A DNA stretch of 12,863 bases from Christensenella sp. UBA7102. Lineage in GTDB: Bacteria; Bacillota; Clostridia; Christensenellales; UBA1750. Numbering within the stretch: the stretch's first letter is position 1; each line of letters begins with the position of its first letter. This document shows, piece by piece, positions 6,014 to 12,444 of the stretch. Location: contig DKYK01000052.1 in the NCBI GenBank assembly GCA_002492415.1, positions 26,907-39,769 on the forward strand, written 5' to 3'. The notes beneath the pieces were generated by a model. It searched no databases, was not told where the DNA came from, and saw only the letters and a list, made by a program, of their open reading frames with translations. A program made the position numbers and the translations under genes.

Positions 6014-6550
6014 ATGACGGCAGCGCACAAAGCCAGAAGATATTCCACCAAGGACCTGGTCATCGACGCGCTCTGTGTGGCGCTGGTGCTGGCCTTTACC
6101 ATGTTTGTCAACCTGCGCCTGCCCATCGCGACCAACGGCGGCCTCATTCATCTGGGCAACGTGCCGCTGTTCCTGGCGGCGTTTGCCTTCGGCCGGCGCA
6201 CGGGCGCCCTCTGCGGCGCGCTAGGAATGGCGGCTTTTGACCTGATTTCCGGCTGGGTTCCGTGGGCGCCCTTCACCTTTGTCATCGTGGGGCTGATGGG
6301 CTATGTGGTGGGCCTGTTTGCTGAAAATTGGCCCAAATTCTGGGCCTTTGCGGTGTCTACGCTGATCGCGCTGGCAATCAAGCTGACGGGCTACTACGTA
6401 TGCGAGGGCGTGCTGTACGGCAACTGGATCGCGCCGCTGGCCTCCGTGCCGGGCAACATCGTGCAGATCGTCGTGGCGCTGGTCATCACCTGGCCGCTGG
6501 CGATGCCCATGCGCAGGCTGCTTCGCCGCATCACCCATTATGATCGCTGA
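6014..6550 (+). CDS. ECF transporter S component (COG4720-like)
   Basis: This is a 178-residue membrane protein with about six hydrophobic segments (near 16-36, 46-62, 64-82, 86-103, 108-128 and 146-165). The stretches IHLGNVPLFLAAFAFG (45-60) and DLISGWVPWAPFTF (76-89) are typical of ECF S components of the HmpT/YpdP/PdxU-like group. These bind a vitamin or precursor in the membrane and hand it over through a shared EcfAA'T energising module, which is not in this window. Relatives have been predicted to carry hydroxymethylpyrimidine or pyridoxine. The start at 6014 follows AAAGGAAG; the open frame extends upstream only through intergenic sequence. The next gene, 16 bp away, resembles a pyridoxamine-using transaminase, which favours a B6 vitamer as substrate. 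Family is firm; substrate is inferred. Confidence 0.82.
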   Translation: MTAAHKARRYSTKDLVIDALCVALVLAFTMFVNLRLPIATNGGLIHLGNVPLFLAAFAFGRRTGALCGALGMAAFDLISGWVPWAPFTFVIVGLMGYVVGLFAENWPKFWAFAVSTLIALAIKLTGYYVCEGVLYGNWIAPLASVPGNIVQIVVALVITWPLAMPMRRLLRRITHYDR

Positions 6551-6566
6551 AAGAGGAGAGATCACC

Positions 6567-7703
6567 ATGTACAACCTGCTCACGCCCGGCCCCACCAAGG
6601 TGCGCCAAAACGTGCTGCTTGCACGCGCACAGGAAGCGCCCAACGCCGACCTGGATCCGGCGTTTTACGCGCTCTACCACGACACCTGCGAAAAATATTC
6701 CGCGTTTCTGCACACGAAAAACCCGTCCTTCCTGCTCAGTGGCGAGGGCATTCTCGGCCTGGAGGCGGCGGTTGCCAGCCTGACCGAGCCGGGCGACCGC
6801 GTGCTGGTGCTGGACAACGGCATCTACGGCAAGGGCTTTGCCGACTTTGTGACGCTCTACGGCGGCACGCCCGTGCTGTTGACCTGCGACATGCACCGGG
6901 CCATCGAGCCTGCGGCGCTGCGGACGTACCTGGAGGCGGATCACGGCTTTAAATACGCCACGCTCGTGCACTGCGATACACCCAGCGGCATGCTCAACGA
7001 CATTCACGCGCTGTGCCCTATCCTCAAGGAATACGGGCTGCTCACCGTGGTGGATTCCGTCTCCGGCATGTTCGGAAACCGGGTGGATGTGGAGGCCGCA
7101 GGTATCGACATCCTGTGCGGCGGCTCGCAGAAGGCGCTCTCCTGCCCGCCGGGACTGACGATGGTGACGGTCTCTCCCGCCGCTTTTGCCGTTATGCAGG
7201 CGCGCCGCACGCCCGTGGCGAGCTTCTACTGCAACCTGCTCGCCTACAAGGATTACTGGGAAAACCAGTGGTTCCCCTACACCATGCCTTCCAGCGACAT
7301 CAATGGCTTTGCCCGCGCGTTGGACAATGTTCTGGAGGATGCGGACATCTTCCAGCGGCATGCCCGCATCGCATCGGCGGTGCGCGGCGCCGTGACGGAT
7401 GCCGGTCTGTCGCTCTTTGGGGAGAACGGCTACTCCAACACCGTGACCGTCATCAACGTCCCCGAGGGCCTGCGCGACGCTGCGATTCTCGAGCGGATGC
7501 TCAAGGTGCACGGCATTCTCATCGCCGGCTGCTTTGATGTGCTGGCGCACAAGGTGCTCCGCATCGGACACATGGGAGAAGGATGCAACGCGGCCGACAT
7601 GCTGGCCGTGCTCGCCGCGCTGGACGAGACGCTGACGCACCTGGGGCGCCCGCTGCGCTGCAGCCTGCCCGAGGCCTTCCGCGCGCGCCTGGCTTCCGCG
7701 TGA
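6567..7703 (+). CDS. Class V aminotransferase, pyridoxamine-pyruvate transaminase-like
   Basis: This 378-residue PLP-fold enzyme belongs to the alanine-glyoxylate aminotransferase family and resembles pyridoxamine-pyruvate transaminase (PPAT), which converts pyridoxamine plus pyruvate to pyridoxal plus alanine. Shared stretches are SGEGILGLEAAVASL (58-72), with Glu60 where I recall the essential Glu68 of the Mesorhizobium enzyme; NGIYGKGF (84-91); CDTPSGMLN (136-144); VDSVSG (162-167, cofactor Asp163); SQKALSCPPGLTM (187-199) with catalytic Lys189; INGFARALD (245-253); and RIGHMG (332-337). Positions matching recalled Tyr35 and Arg336 of PPAT are not conserved, so substrate identity is not proven. 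The ATG at 6567 has AGAGGAGAG just upstream and follows the ECF gene by 16 bp. No strong terminator follows. Confidence 0.82.
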   Translation: MYNLLTPGPTKVRQNVLLARAQEAPNADLDPAFYALYHDTCEKYSAFLHTKNPSFLLSGEGILGLEAAVASLTEPGDRVLVLDNGIYGKGFADFVTLYGGTPVLLTCDMHRAIEPAALRTYLEADHGFKYATLVHCDTPSGMLNDIHALCPILKEYGLLTVVDSVSGMFGNRVDVEAAGIDILCGGSQKALSCPPGLTMVTVSPAAFAVMQARRTPVASFYCNLLAYKDYWENQWFPYTMPSSDINGFARALDNVLEDADIFQRHARIASAVRGAVTDAGLSLFGENGYSNTVTVINVPEGLRDAAILERMLKVHGILIAGCFDVLAHKVLRIGHMGEGCNAADMLAVLAALDETLTHLGRPLRCSLPEAFRARLASA

Positions 7704-7748
7704 TGATTGACAGACGCTTCGATTCGTCAGATTTCTGTAAAACCGATC

Positions 7749-7787
7749 AACCTGTGCAGCTTTTATCGAGAGAAAGTTGCACAGGTT
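7749..7787 (+). repeat. 16-bp dyad before the AraC-type gene
   Basis: AACCTGTGCA (7749-7758) and TGCACAGGTT (7778-7787) are perfect inverted repeats. Pairing continues inward to 7764/7772 for 16 pairs including two G-T, leaving a 7-nt loop. It covers the -35 region and ends 3 bp before the -10. No T-run follows, so it is more likely an operator than a terminator. Confidence 0.75.
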
Positions 7788-7796
7788 TGCTATACT
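7788..7796 (+). promoter_or_regulatory. Extended -10 promoter of the AraC-type gene
   Basis: TGCTATACT is an extended -10 (TGC plus TATACT, 7791-7796). The -35 position (GAGAGA, 7768-7773) is poor and lies within the loop of the dyad. The start codon at 7822 is 26 nt downstream. Confidence 0.6.
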
Positions 7797-7821
7797 CATG
7801 TGTAAAAAGGGGGAGATGGGC

Positions 7822-8703
7822 ATGGATTGGGTGACACGCATGAACGCCGCCGTGGACTGCATGGAGGCGCGCCTGACCGAGGCGGACGCAGTGGAGCGCG
7901 CCGCGCGCGCTGCACAGTGCTCGGTGTACAACTTCCAGCGCATGTTCACGTTCATCACGGACATGACGCCCGCAGCCTATCTGCGCGCACGCAGGTTGAC
8001 GCAGGCGGCGCTGGAACTGCAGTCGGGCAGCGCGCGCATACTGGATGTGGCTCTGCGCTGGGGCTATGAATCTCCCGACAGCTTTTCCCGCGCGTTTCGT
8101 GCCTTTCACGGCGTGCTGCCCTCGCAGGCACGCAACGCAAAGCTGACGCTGATGCCACCCCTTTCCTTCTCCATCTCCATCAAAGGAGGCGCACGCATGA
8201 GTTACCGCATCGAGCATCGGCCCGCGTGCACCCTCGCAGGCTACCCCATCGCGCTGCCCAACGACCAGGCCGTCACCTTTGAACGCGTGCCCCTCTACTG
8301 GGAGGAAATCGTCGCGTCGGGGCGTGACCGTCGCCTGCGCGCCTTGGCGCGTCCGGACGCGCTCTGTCCGCAGGGCATATTGGGCGCCTACGCGTTCGAT
8401 CCGGACGGCAAAAACGGACGCTATTTTGCCGCCGTGACCGTTTGGGCGGATACCCCCGGCTGCAAGGCATCCCCCGTGCCCGCGGATATGGCGACCTGCG
8501 ACATTCCTGAGGCGGACTGGGCGGTGGTGGACGCGCAGGGCGACGCGGCGCAGTCCGTCACCGACGTCATCCGCCGCTACTGGGCGGAATGGCTGCCCGC
8601 TTCCAACTGGGAGCCCCTGAACCTGCCGCAGATCGAGTGCTACCTCAATCCCGAGGCCACCGTGCAGCAGATCTGCTTCCCCATCCGACGCAATAAGGAG
8701 TGA
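7822..8703 (+). CDS. AraC-family regulator with GyrI-like sensor domain
   Basis: This 293-residue transcription factor has an N-terminal AraC/XylS double helix-turn-helix: first helix pair about 22-45 (ERAARAAQCSVYNFQRMF), second about 70-98 (ILDVALRWGYESPDSFSRAF). It is followed by a C-terminal effector-binding domain of the GyrI-like/AraC_E_bind type (126-288; MSYRIEHRPACTLAGYPI, ending IECYLN and ICFPIRR). Such proteins usually sense small hydrophobic or cationic compounds and control a neighbouring gene. ATG at 7822 is chosen because GGGGGAG lies 6 nt upstream. The next gene begins 6 bp after its stop and takes its Shine-Dalgarno (AAGGAG) from the end of this gene, so the two form one operon. 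A large dyad at the promoter suggests autoregulation. Confidence 0.87.
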   Translation: MDWVTRMNAAVDCMEARLTEADAVERAARAAQCSVYNFQRMFTFITDMTPAAYLRARRLTQAALELQSGSARILDVALRWGYESPDSFSRAFRAFHGVLPSQARNAKLTLMPPLSFSISIKGGARMSYRIEHRPACTLAGYPIALPNDQAVTFERVPLYWEEIVASGRDRRLRALARPDALCPQGILGAYAFDPDGKNGRYFAAVTVWADTPGCKASPVPADMATCDIPEADWAVVDAQGDAAQSVTDVIRRYWAEWLPASNWEPLNLPQIECYLNPEATVQQICFPIRRNKE

Positions 8704-8709
8704 CCACCC

Positions 8710-9459
8710 ATGTGTACCGGATTTGCAATCCGCGGCCGCGACGTGATCTGCGGCTTCAACCTGGATCTGATGGACGGGCTGTGGCGCTGGGAGGTACATG
8801 CCGAGCCGGAGGCATTTTACGTCGGCCTGCGCATCACAGAGGATTCCGCGCTCAGCGAAGCGCTCCGTCCCCTTTCGCACCGACTTCGCCTGACCAACGG
8901 ACTGCGCCGAATCTGCGGCGTCACCCGCAGCGGCAGCTTTGGTGCGCTCCTCGTCAACATTGACGCAGAGCACGGCGCGTTCCGCACGGACGGGGATATC
9001 CTCCTGCTCGACCAGCTGGCGGACGACTATCTGTCGGACCTGTGCGCCTTTGACGAGCTTGCCAAAGCCTTCTGCAGCCGCGACGTGGTCAATCTGCCCG
9101 GTCAGTCCCTGCATGCGCTGTTCGCCGACGCGCAGGGGCGCTTTTTGATCGCGGAACCGGGCGTCGGCTGCGCCGTCATCCGGGATCGCCTGGCTGTCTG
9201 CAGCAACTTTTCGCTGCTCGACCCGCCCCGGGAAATGCGCAGCTACTACGGCAAGGACCGCTACGACGCCGCCGTCCGCAGCCTGCGCAGCCGTGGCGAC
9301 GAATTCTCTGCGCAGGACGGCCTTGCGCTGCTGCGCGCCGTCCGGCAGACGGAAGGCTGGGCCACACGCGTGTCCTTCGTCTATTCCCGCAATGAAAACG
9401 CCGTCTATTACGCCCTCGAAGGCGATTTCGACCACATCACGCGGCACGCCTTCGCCTGA
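8710..9459 (+). CDS. Ntn-hydrolase, choloylglycine hydrolase-like
   Basis: This 249-residue protein begins MCTGFAI, so Cys2 would become the N-terminal nucleophile after Met removal, as in choloylglycine/penicillin V hydrolases and related linear-amide C-N hydrolases. GFNLDL (15-20) occupies the place of the family's GRNMD, keeping the Asp but with Phe in place of the usual active-site Arg. LHALFADAQGRFLIAEP (134-150) and SNFSLLD (165-171) match later conserved blocks, with Asn166 at the place of the oxyanion Asn. Bile-salt and penicillin V enzymes are about 320-340 residues, so this is short. It is co-transcribed with the AraC-type regulator (6-bp gap, RBS AAGGAG inside that gene), which may sense its substrate. 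The superfamily is likely; the substrate is unknown. Confidence 0.72.
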   Translation: MCTGFAIRGRDVICGFNLDLMDGLWRWEVHAEPEAFYVGLRITEDSALSEALRPLSHRLRLTNGLRRICGVTRSGSFGALLVNIDAEHGAFRTDGDILLLDQLADDYLSDLCAFDELAKAFCSRDVVNLPGQSLHALFADAQGRFLIAEPGVGCAVIRDRLAVCSNFSLLDPPREMRSYYGKDRYDAAVRSLRSRGDEFSAQDGLALLRAVRQTEGWATRVSFVYSRNENAVYYALEGDFDHITRHAFA

Positions 9460-9463
9460 CCCC

Positions 9464-9508
9464 AAATGCAAAAGAACCGGCCCATACGGAGTCGGTTCTT
9501 TTGCATTC
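9464..9508. terminator. Bidirectional terminator
   Basis: A perfect 15-bp stem (AATGCAAAAGAACCG 9465-9479, complement 9493-9507) lies between the converging Ntn-hydrolase and methyltransferase genes. The TTCTTTTGC side gives a U-rich 3' arm. It overlaps the methyltransferase stop by one base. Confidence 0.9.
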
Positions 9509-10286
9509 AATAATTGCGTTCGCGGAAGATATCGTAAATGAGGATGCCGGCGGCGACAGAGGCATTGAGCGATTCAGCGCCGCCCACCATGGGCAGCTTG
9601 AAGCGGTGGGTGGCGGTGGCGGCCACGGCCTCGCTCACGCCGCGCCCCTCGCTGCCGATGACGAGCACGAGTCGCTCGGGCAGAGGGCCGCGCGCGTAGA
9701 AGTCCTCGCCGCGCAGGTGGGAGATCAGGATGGCCGCGCCCTGCTCCCGGCGGTGCGAAAGCTCCGCAGCCAGGTCATCTACGCGCAGGATGGGCACGCG
9801 GAACAAGCTGCCCATGGTAGCGCGCACCGCCTTGGGCGCATAGGGATCGGCGCAGCCCGGGCCCAGGATCGCGCCGCCAAAGCCCGCCGCGTCGCAGGTG
9901 CGCAGGATCGTTCCGCAGTTGCCGGGATCCTGCACGCCGTCCAGCGCAACCAGCGGGCCGCTGCCCAGCGGGAGCTGCGGAATGTGCGCAGAGAGCACCA
10001 CGTCCTGCGGAGTTTTGGTCTCCGAGGCGTACTCGATGATGCGCGCTGACACGGGATGCACCGCCGCGCCCTGGGCCAGACAGGCATCGATCAGGCCGCC
10101 GTATTCCGCCAGCTTGCCCTCGTCCACAAACAGCGTATCCACCTTGAGCTCCCGCGCCGCCTCGCCGCAGAGCTTTGTGCCCTCCACGCGCATCAATCCC
10201 GTACTTTTGCGCGTCTTGGCCTCTTGCAGCGCGCGCATGAGGCGCACCTTCTCGTTTGCCGTGCTGGTCAGCAGATCCTGCAGCAT
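9507..10286 (-). CDS. SpoU/TrmH-family RNA 2'-O-methyltransferase
   Basis: This 259-residue SPOUT (knotted) methyltransferase transfers a methyl group from S-adenosylmethionine to a ribose 2'-OH of RNA, most likely 23S rRNA. It has an N-terminal RNA-binding domain (about 1-100, with TRKSTGLMRVEGTKLCGEA typical of the L30e-like substrate-binding domain). The three SpoU motifs follow: VALDGVQDPGNCGTILRT (113-130), IGSEGRGVS (210-218) and LPMVGGAESLNASVAAG (231-247). ATG at 10286 is preferred over upstream starts because GAGGAG sits 8 nt upstream and the extra frame overlaps the terminator. Its place after rplT matches the common Firmicutes order with a ysgA/RlmB-like gene. The target nucleotide cannot be told from sequence. 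Confidence 0.88.
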   Translation of the reverse strand: MLQDLLTSTANEKVRLMRALQEAKTRKSTGLMRVEGTKLCGEAARELKVDTLFVDEGKLAEYGGLIDACLAQGAAVHPVSARIIEYASETKTPQDVVLSAHIPQLPLGSGPLVALDGVQDPGNCGTILRTCDAAGFGGAILGPGCADPYAPKAVRATMGSLFRVPILRVDDLAAELSHRREQGAAILISHLRGEDFYARGPLPERLVLVIGSEGRGVSEAVAATATHRFKLPMVGGAESLNASVAAGILIYDIFRERNY

Positions 10287-10305
10287 TCTCCCCACTCCTC
10301 TCACG

Positions 10306-10336
10306 AAAAAGACCGCCCATGCGCACACGGACGGTC
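10306..10336 (-). terminator. Intrinsic terminator after rplT
   Basis: On the minus strand GACCGTCC (10329-10336) pairs with GGGCGGTC (10311-10318, one G-U) around a 10-nt loop, followed by five T (10306-10310). It lies 16 bp after rplT. The methyltransferase RBS follows at once and no separate promoter fits between, so that gene probably depends on read-through. Confidence 0.75.
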
Positions 10337-10352
10337 AATGATGCGGTGGTCT

Positions 10353-10709
10353 TTACGCCAGCTTCGCCTTGGCGGCCTCGACGACCTTGGCAAACGCCTC
10401 GGGATCGTTGATGGCCATCTCGGCGAGAACCTTGCGGTTCAGGTCGATATTGGCGAGCTTCAGGCCGTTGATGAAACGGCTGTAGGACAGGCCGTAGGGA
10501 CGGACAGCCGCGTTGATACGGGCGATCCACAGCTTGCGGAAGTCGCGCTTGCGCAGGCGGCGGCCGACATAGGCGTAACGCAGGGAACGGGCGACCTGCT
10601 CGTTCGCCGCGCGGAACTGCTTGGACTTAGCGCCAAAGTAGCCCTTGGCAAGTTTGAAAACCTTCCTGCGGCGCTTCTTGGCGTTGACCGACATCTTAAT
10701 TCTGGCCAT
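10353..10709 (-). CDS. rplT: 50S ribosomal protein L20
   Basis: This 118-residue protein is full-length bL20, an early 23S rRNA assembly protein. The basic N-terminal extension (MARIKMSVNAKKRRRKVFKL), the KGYFGAKSKQFR segment (22-33), LRKRDFRKLWIARINAA (52-68) and the C-terminal globular part (SYSRFINGLKLANIDLNRK) are all standard. In Firmicutes and other bacteria L20 represses its own operon by binding the leader mRNA; the leader here is at 11542-11661. AAAGGAGG lies 10 nt before the ATG. It follows rpmI after a 39-bp gap and is the last gene before the terminator. Confidence 0.98.
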   Translation of the reverse strand: MARIKMSVNAKKRRRKVFKLAKGYFGAKSKQFRAANEQVARSLRYAYVGRRLRKRDFRKLWIARINAAVRPYGLSYSRFINGLKLANIDLNRKVLAEMAINDPEAFAKVVEAAKAKLA

Positions 10710-10748
10710 TTGGGGTATGCCTCCTTTGATTTACCACAACAGGTTTTC

Positions 10749-10946
10749 TTACTTGTAGGGAATGAGCTTCTTGATGGTCGCGCCCTCGGTGGTGGTGGTG
10801 TAACCGGTCTGGCGCAGGTTGCGCTTACGCTTGGTGCTCTTCTTGGTGAGGATGTGACCCTTGAAAGCCTTCTGGTGCTTGACCAGACCATTCTTCGTCA
10901 CCGAAAAGCGCTTTGCGGCGCCCTTGTGCGTTTTCTGCTTAGGCAT
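10749..10946 (-). CDS. rpmI: 50S ribosomal protein L35
   Basis: This is a 65-residue bL35 of the large ribosomal subunit. The start MPKQKTHKGAAKRF and the segment HILTKKSTKRKRNLR are characteristic, and the length is normal. The protein is very basic, as expected for rRNA binding. AGAGGAGGAAC precedes the ATG. It sits between infC (37-bp gap) and rplT, the order seen in nearly all bacteria, and is expected to be co-regulated with them through the L20-responsive leader. Confidence 0.98.
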   Translation of the reverse strand: MPKQKTHKGAAKRFSVTKNGLVKHQKAFKGHILTKKSTKRKRNLRQTGYTTTTEGATIKKLIPYK

Positions 10947-10983
10947 GGAAAAGTTCCTCCTCTCTTAGGGGAAATTTATGAGA

Positions 10984-11499
10984 TTACTTGTCCTGCTTGG
11001 GAGAGAGCATCATGGTCATGGTGCGGCCTTCGGTGGAGGGCTTGCGATCCATCACGGCATAATCCTTGACTCTTTCGTAGAACTCGTTCATCACATCGAG
11101 ACCGACCTCGGAGTGGGTAATCATGCGGCCGCGGAACCGAATGGAGACCTTGACCTTATCGCCATTGCCGAGGAACTTGATGCAGTCGCGCACGCGCACC
11201 TGTGTGTCGTGCTCCTCGATGGTGGGAGAAAGGCGGACCTCCTTGACCGAGATGACCTTCTGGTTCTTCCGCGCTTCCTTCTCACGCTTGGATTGCTCGA
11301 AACGGTACTTGCCGTAGTCCATGATCTTGCAGACGGGCGGCTTGGCTGTGGGCGCGATCTTGACCAGGTCAAGCTCCATGCCCTCCGCCATCTCCAGCGC
11401 CTGACGCGCAGGCATAATGCCGAGCTGTTCGCCGTTCTGACCGATCAGACGGATCTCTTTGTCGCGGATTTCTTCATTGATCATCATGTCCATACTGAT
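10984..11499 (-). CDS. infC: Translation initiation factor IF-3, AUC start
   Basis: IF-3 binds the 30S subunit, prevents premature 50S joining and proofreads the start codon. The N-domain (INEEIRDKEIRLIGQNGEQLGI), the linker signature KIMDYGKYRFEQSKREKEA and the C-domain (EVRLSPTIEEHDTQVRVRD and RFRGRMITHSEVG) are complete. The nearest ATG (11493) is 15 nt from the Shine-Dalgarno GGAGG (11509-11513), too far, whereas the in-frame ATC at 11499 is 9 nt away. That would give a product beginning M-S-M-D-M-M-I-N-E, aligning with Bacillus-type ISKDMLINE ends. infC is known in many bacteria to use AUU or AUC, which lets IF-3 control its own synthesis. If the ATG is used instead, two residues are lost. 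Confidence 0.93.
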   Translation of the reverse strand: MSMDMMINEEIRDKEIRLIGQNGEQLGIMPARQALEMAEGMELDLVKIAPTAKPPVCKIMDYGKYRFEQSKREKEARKNQKVISVKEVRLSPTIEEHDTQVRVRDCIKFLGNGDKVKVSIRFRGRMITHSEVGLDVMNEFYERVKDYAVMDRKPSTEGRTMTMMLSPKQDK

Positions 11500-11506
11500 T
11501 CCGACA

Positions 11507-11513
11507 CACCTCC
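11507..11513 (-). promoter_or_regulatory. RBS that points to an ATC start for infC
   Basis: GGAGGTG on the minus strand is 7 nt from ATC at 11499 but 13 nt (15 nt counted from GGAGG) from the first nearby ATG at 11493. The farther upstream ATG at 11541 directly follows the attenuator T-run and has no Shine-Dalgarno. Confidence 0.7.
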
Positions 11514-11541
11514 GAGTTAATTCATTCCGGTTTTGCCGCAT

Positions 11542-11661
11542 AAAAAAGCGGGTGAACAGATTTCACCCGCATATCAACTCAACGATCACTGCATGTGCTT
11601 GCATTGTAAAACCCGTGTAGCCTGCGGCGCGGGTGAGAAGCGGGTGCTTCTGCTTCAACAG
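11542..11661 (-). promoter_or_regulatory. L20-type leader with attenuator of infC-rpmI-rplT
   Basis: About 120 nt of untranslated leader follow the promoter. It ends in a textbook terminator: GCGGGTGAA (11562-11570), loop ATCTG, TTCACCCGC (11548-11556), then six T (11542-11547). Upstream, CACCCGC occurs twice (11640-11646 and 11629-11635). Each copy can pair with the terminator's 5' arm GCGGGTG to form an antiterminator, and the first overlaps a small GAAGC-ACCC-GCTTC hairpin. This arrangement matches the Firmicutes L20 leader, where excess L20 favours the terminator. Assignment rests on position and folding, not on a covariance search. Confidence 0.78.
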
Positions 11662-11666
11662 GAGAA

Positions 11667-11695
11667 AGTATAGCACATTCGCACCGCACTGTCAA
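11667..11695 (-). promoter_or_regulatory. Strong sigma-A promoter of infC-rpmI-rplT
   Basis: A consensus -35 TTGACA (11690-11695) and -10 TATACT (11667-11672) are separated by exactly 17 bp on the minus strand. This is the best promoter in the window. It begins 20 bp after the nif3-like stop, across a T-rich gap without a hairpin. Confidence 0.9.
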
Positions 11696-11715
11696 CAAAA
11701 AACCAAAAAATAACC

Positions 11716-12444
11716 TCAGGCGATGAAAACAGGCGTGCACTCCGGCAGCAGCGCTTCCAGCCGCTCCTTCAGCGGCGCCAGCACAACGCGCTCGGTCTCT
11801 TCGTGCCCAGCCAGGATCACCTGCATGCCCAGGCCCTGCGCCTCAATGCGCTCATGGTGCTTCATTTCGCCCGTGACAAATACGCTCGCGCCCAGCTCGT
11901 GTGCCCGACGAAGAAATTCGCCGCCCGCGCCGCAGGAGAGCGCCACCCGTTCAATCGCTGCATCCGCGTCGCCATAGAACACTGCCTGCGGACTGATGCG
12001 CTCTCGCACGCGGAGCAGGAGCTGCCCCGCACTGCTCAGATCCACTGCCCCGCAGCGCAGATACGGCTCTTCGCTCCAGCCGCAGTCCACGCCCAGCGCT
12101 TCGGCCAGGCTGTCCTCCACGCCGCCGGGCGCCTTGTCCAAGTTGGTGTGCGCGGCGTAGAGCATCAGATTTCGCCGGATGAGACGGCGAAGCAGCGCAC
12201 CCTCATACGTATTTTCCGTCAACTGCTTAACGCCGCCGAACATCAGCGGATGGTGCGAAAGCAGCACGTTCGCTCCCCTCTGCTCCGCATACGCCGCCAC
12301 TGCGGGCGTCGCGTCCACGCACAGCGCGATGCCGCGCACTTCGCCTTCCTCGTCGCCCACCAGCAGACCGGGATTGTCCCATTCCTCTGCCGTGCTCACC
12401 GGCGCGATGCACTCCATCGCGCGCATCAGCTCTTTCATTTTCAC
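11716..12444 (-). CDS. Nif3-like dinuclear metal centre protein
   Basis: This is a 242-residue member of the Nif3/YqfO (GTP cyclohydrolase I type 2, formerly DUF34) family, which forms toroidal hexamers with a two-metal site; the physiological role is still unsettled. Ligand motifs are visible: AEEWDNPGLLVG (19-30), SHHPLMF (63-69, His64/His65), HTNLD (99-103, Asp103) and GHEETER (213-219, His214/Glu217), plus TGEMKHHE (191-198). It is the short form, lacking the PII/CutA-like insert of the roughly 370-residue Bacillus YqfO. The GTG start at 12444 overlaps the TGA of trmK (GTGA) and has AGAGGTGG 7 nt upstream; ATG at 12438 is 13 nt away. The trmK-nif3 order is conserved in Firmicutes and implies coupling. 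Confidence 0.92.
   Translation of the reverse strand: MKMKELMRAMECIAPVSTAEEWDNPGLLVGDEEGEVRGIALCVDATPAVAAYAEQRGANVLLSHHPLMFGGVKQLTENTYEGALLRRLIRRNLMLYAAHTNLDKAPGGVEDSLAEALGVDCGWSEEPYLRCGAVDLSSAGQLLLRVRERISPQAVFYGDADAAIERVALSCGAGGEFLRRAHELGASVFVTGEMKHHERIEAQGLGMQVILAGHEETERVVLAPLKERLEALLPECTPVFIA

Noticed and set aside
3567..8703. A gyrase-protection theme linking the Qnr-like protein with the GyrI-like domain of the regulator
   Set aside because: The two genes are 3.5 kb apart in different operons, and GyrI-like domains fused to AraC helix-turn-helix regions are normally ligand sensors.
7747..9510. A 587-codon open frame on the minus strand across the AraC-type and Ntn-hydrolase genes
   Set aside because: No motif or RBS; both plus-strand genes have clear domains, ribosome binding sites and a terminator.
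11541..11541. ATG at 11539-11541 as the infC start
   Set aside because: It immediately follows the attenuator T-run, has no Shine-Dalgarno sequence, and adds residues unlike IF-3 N-termini.
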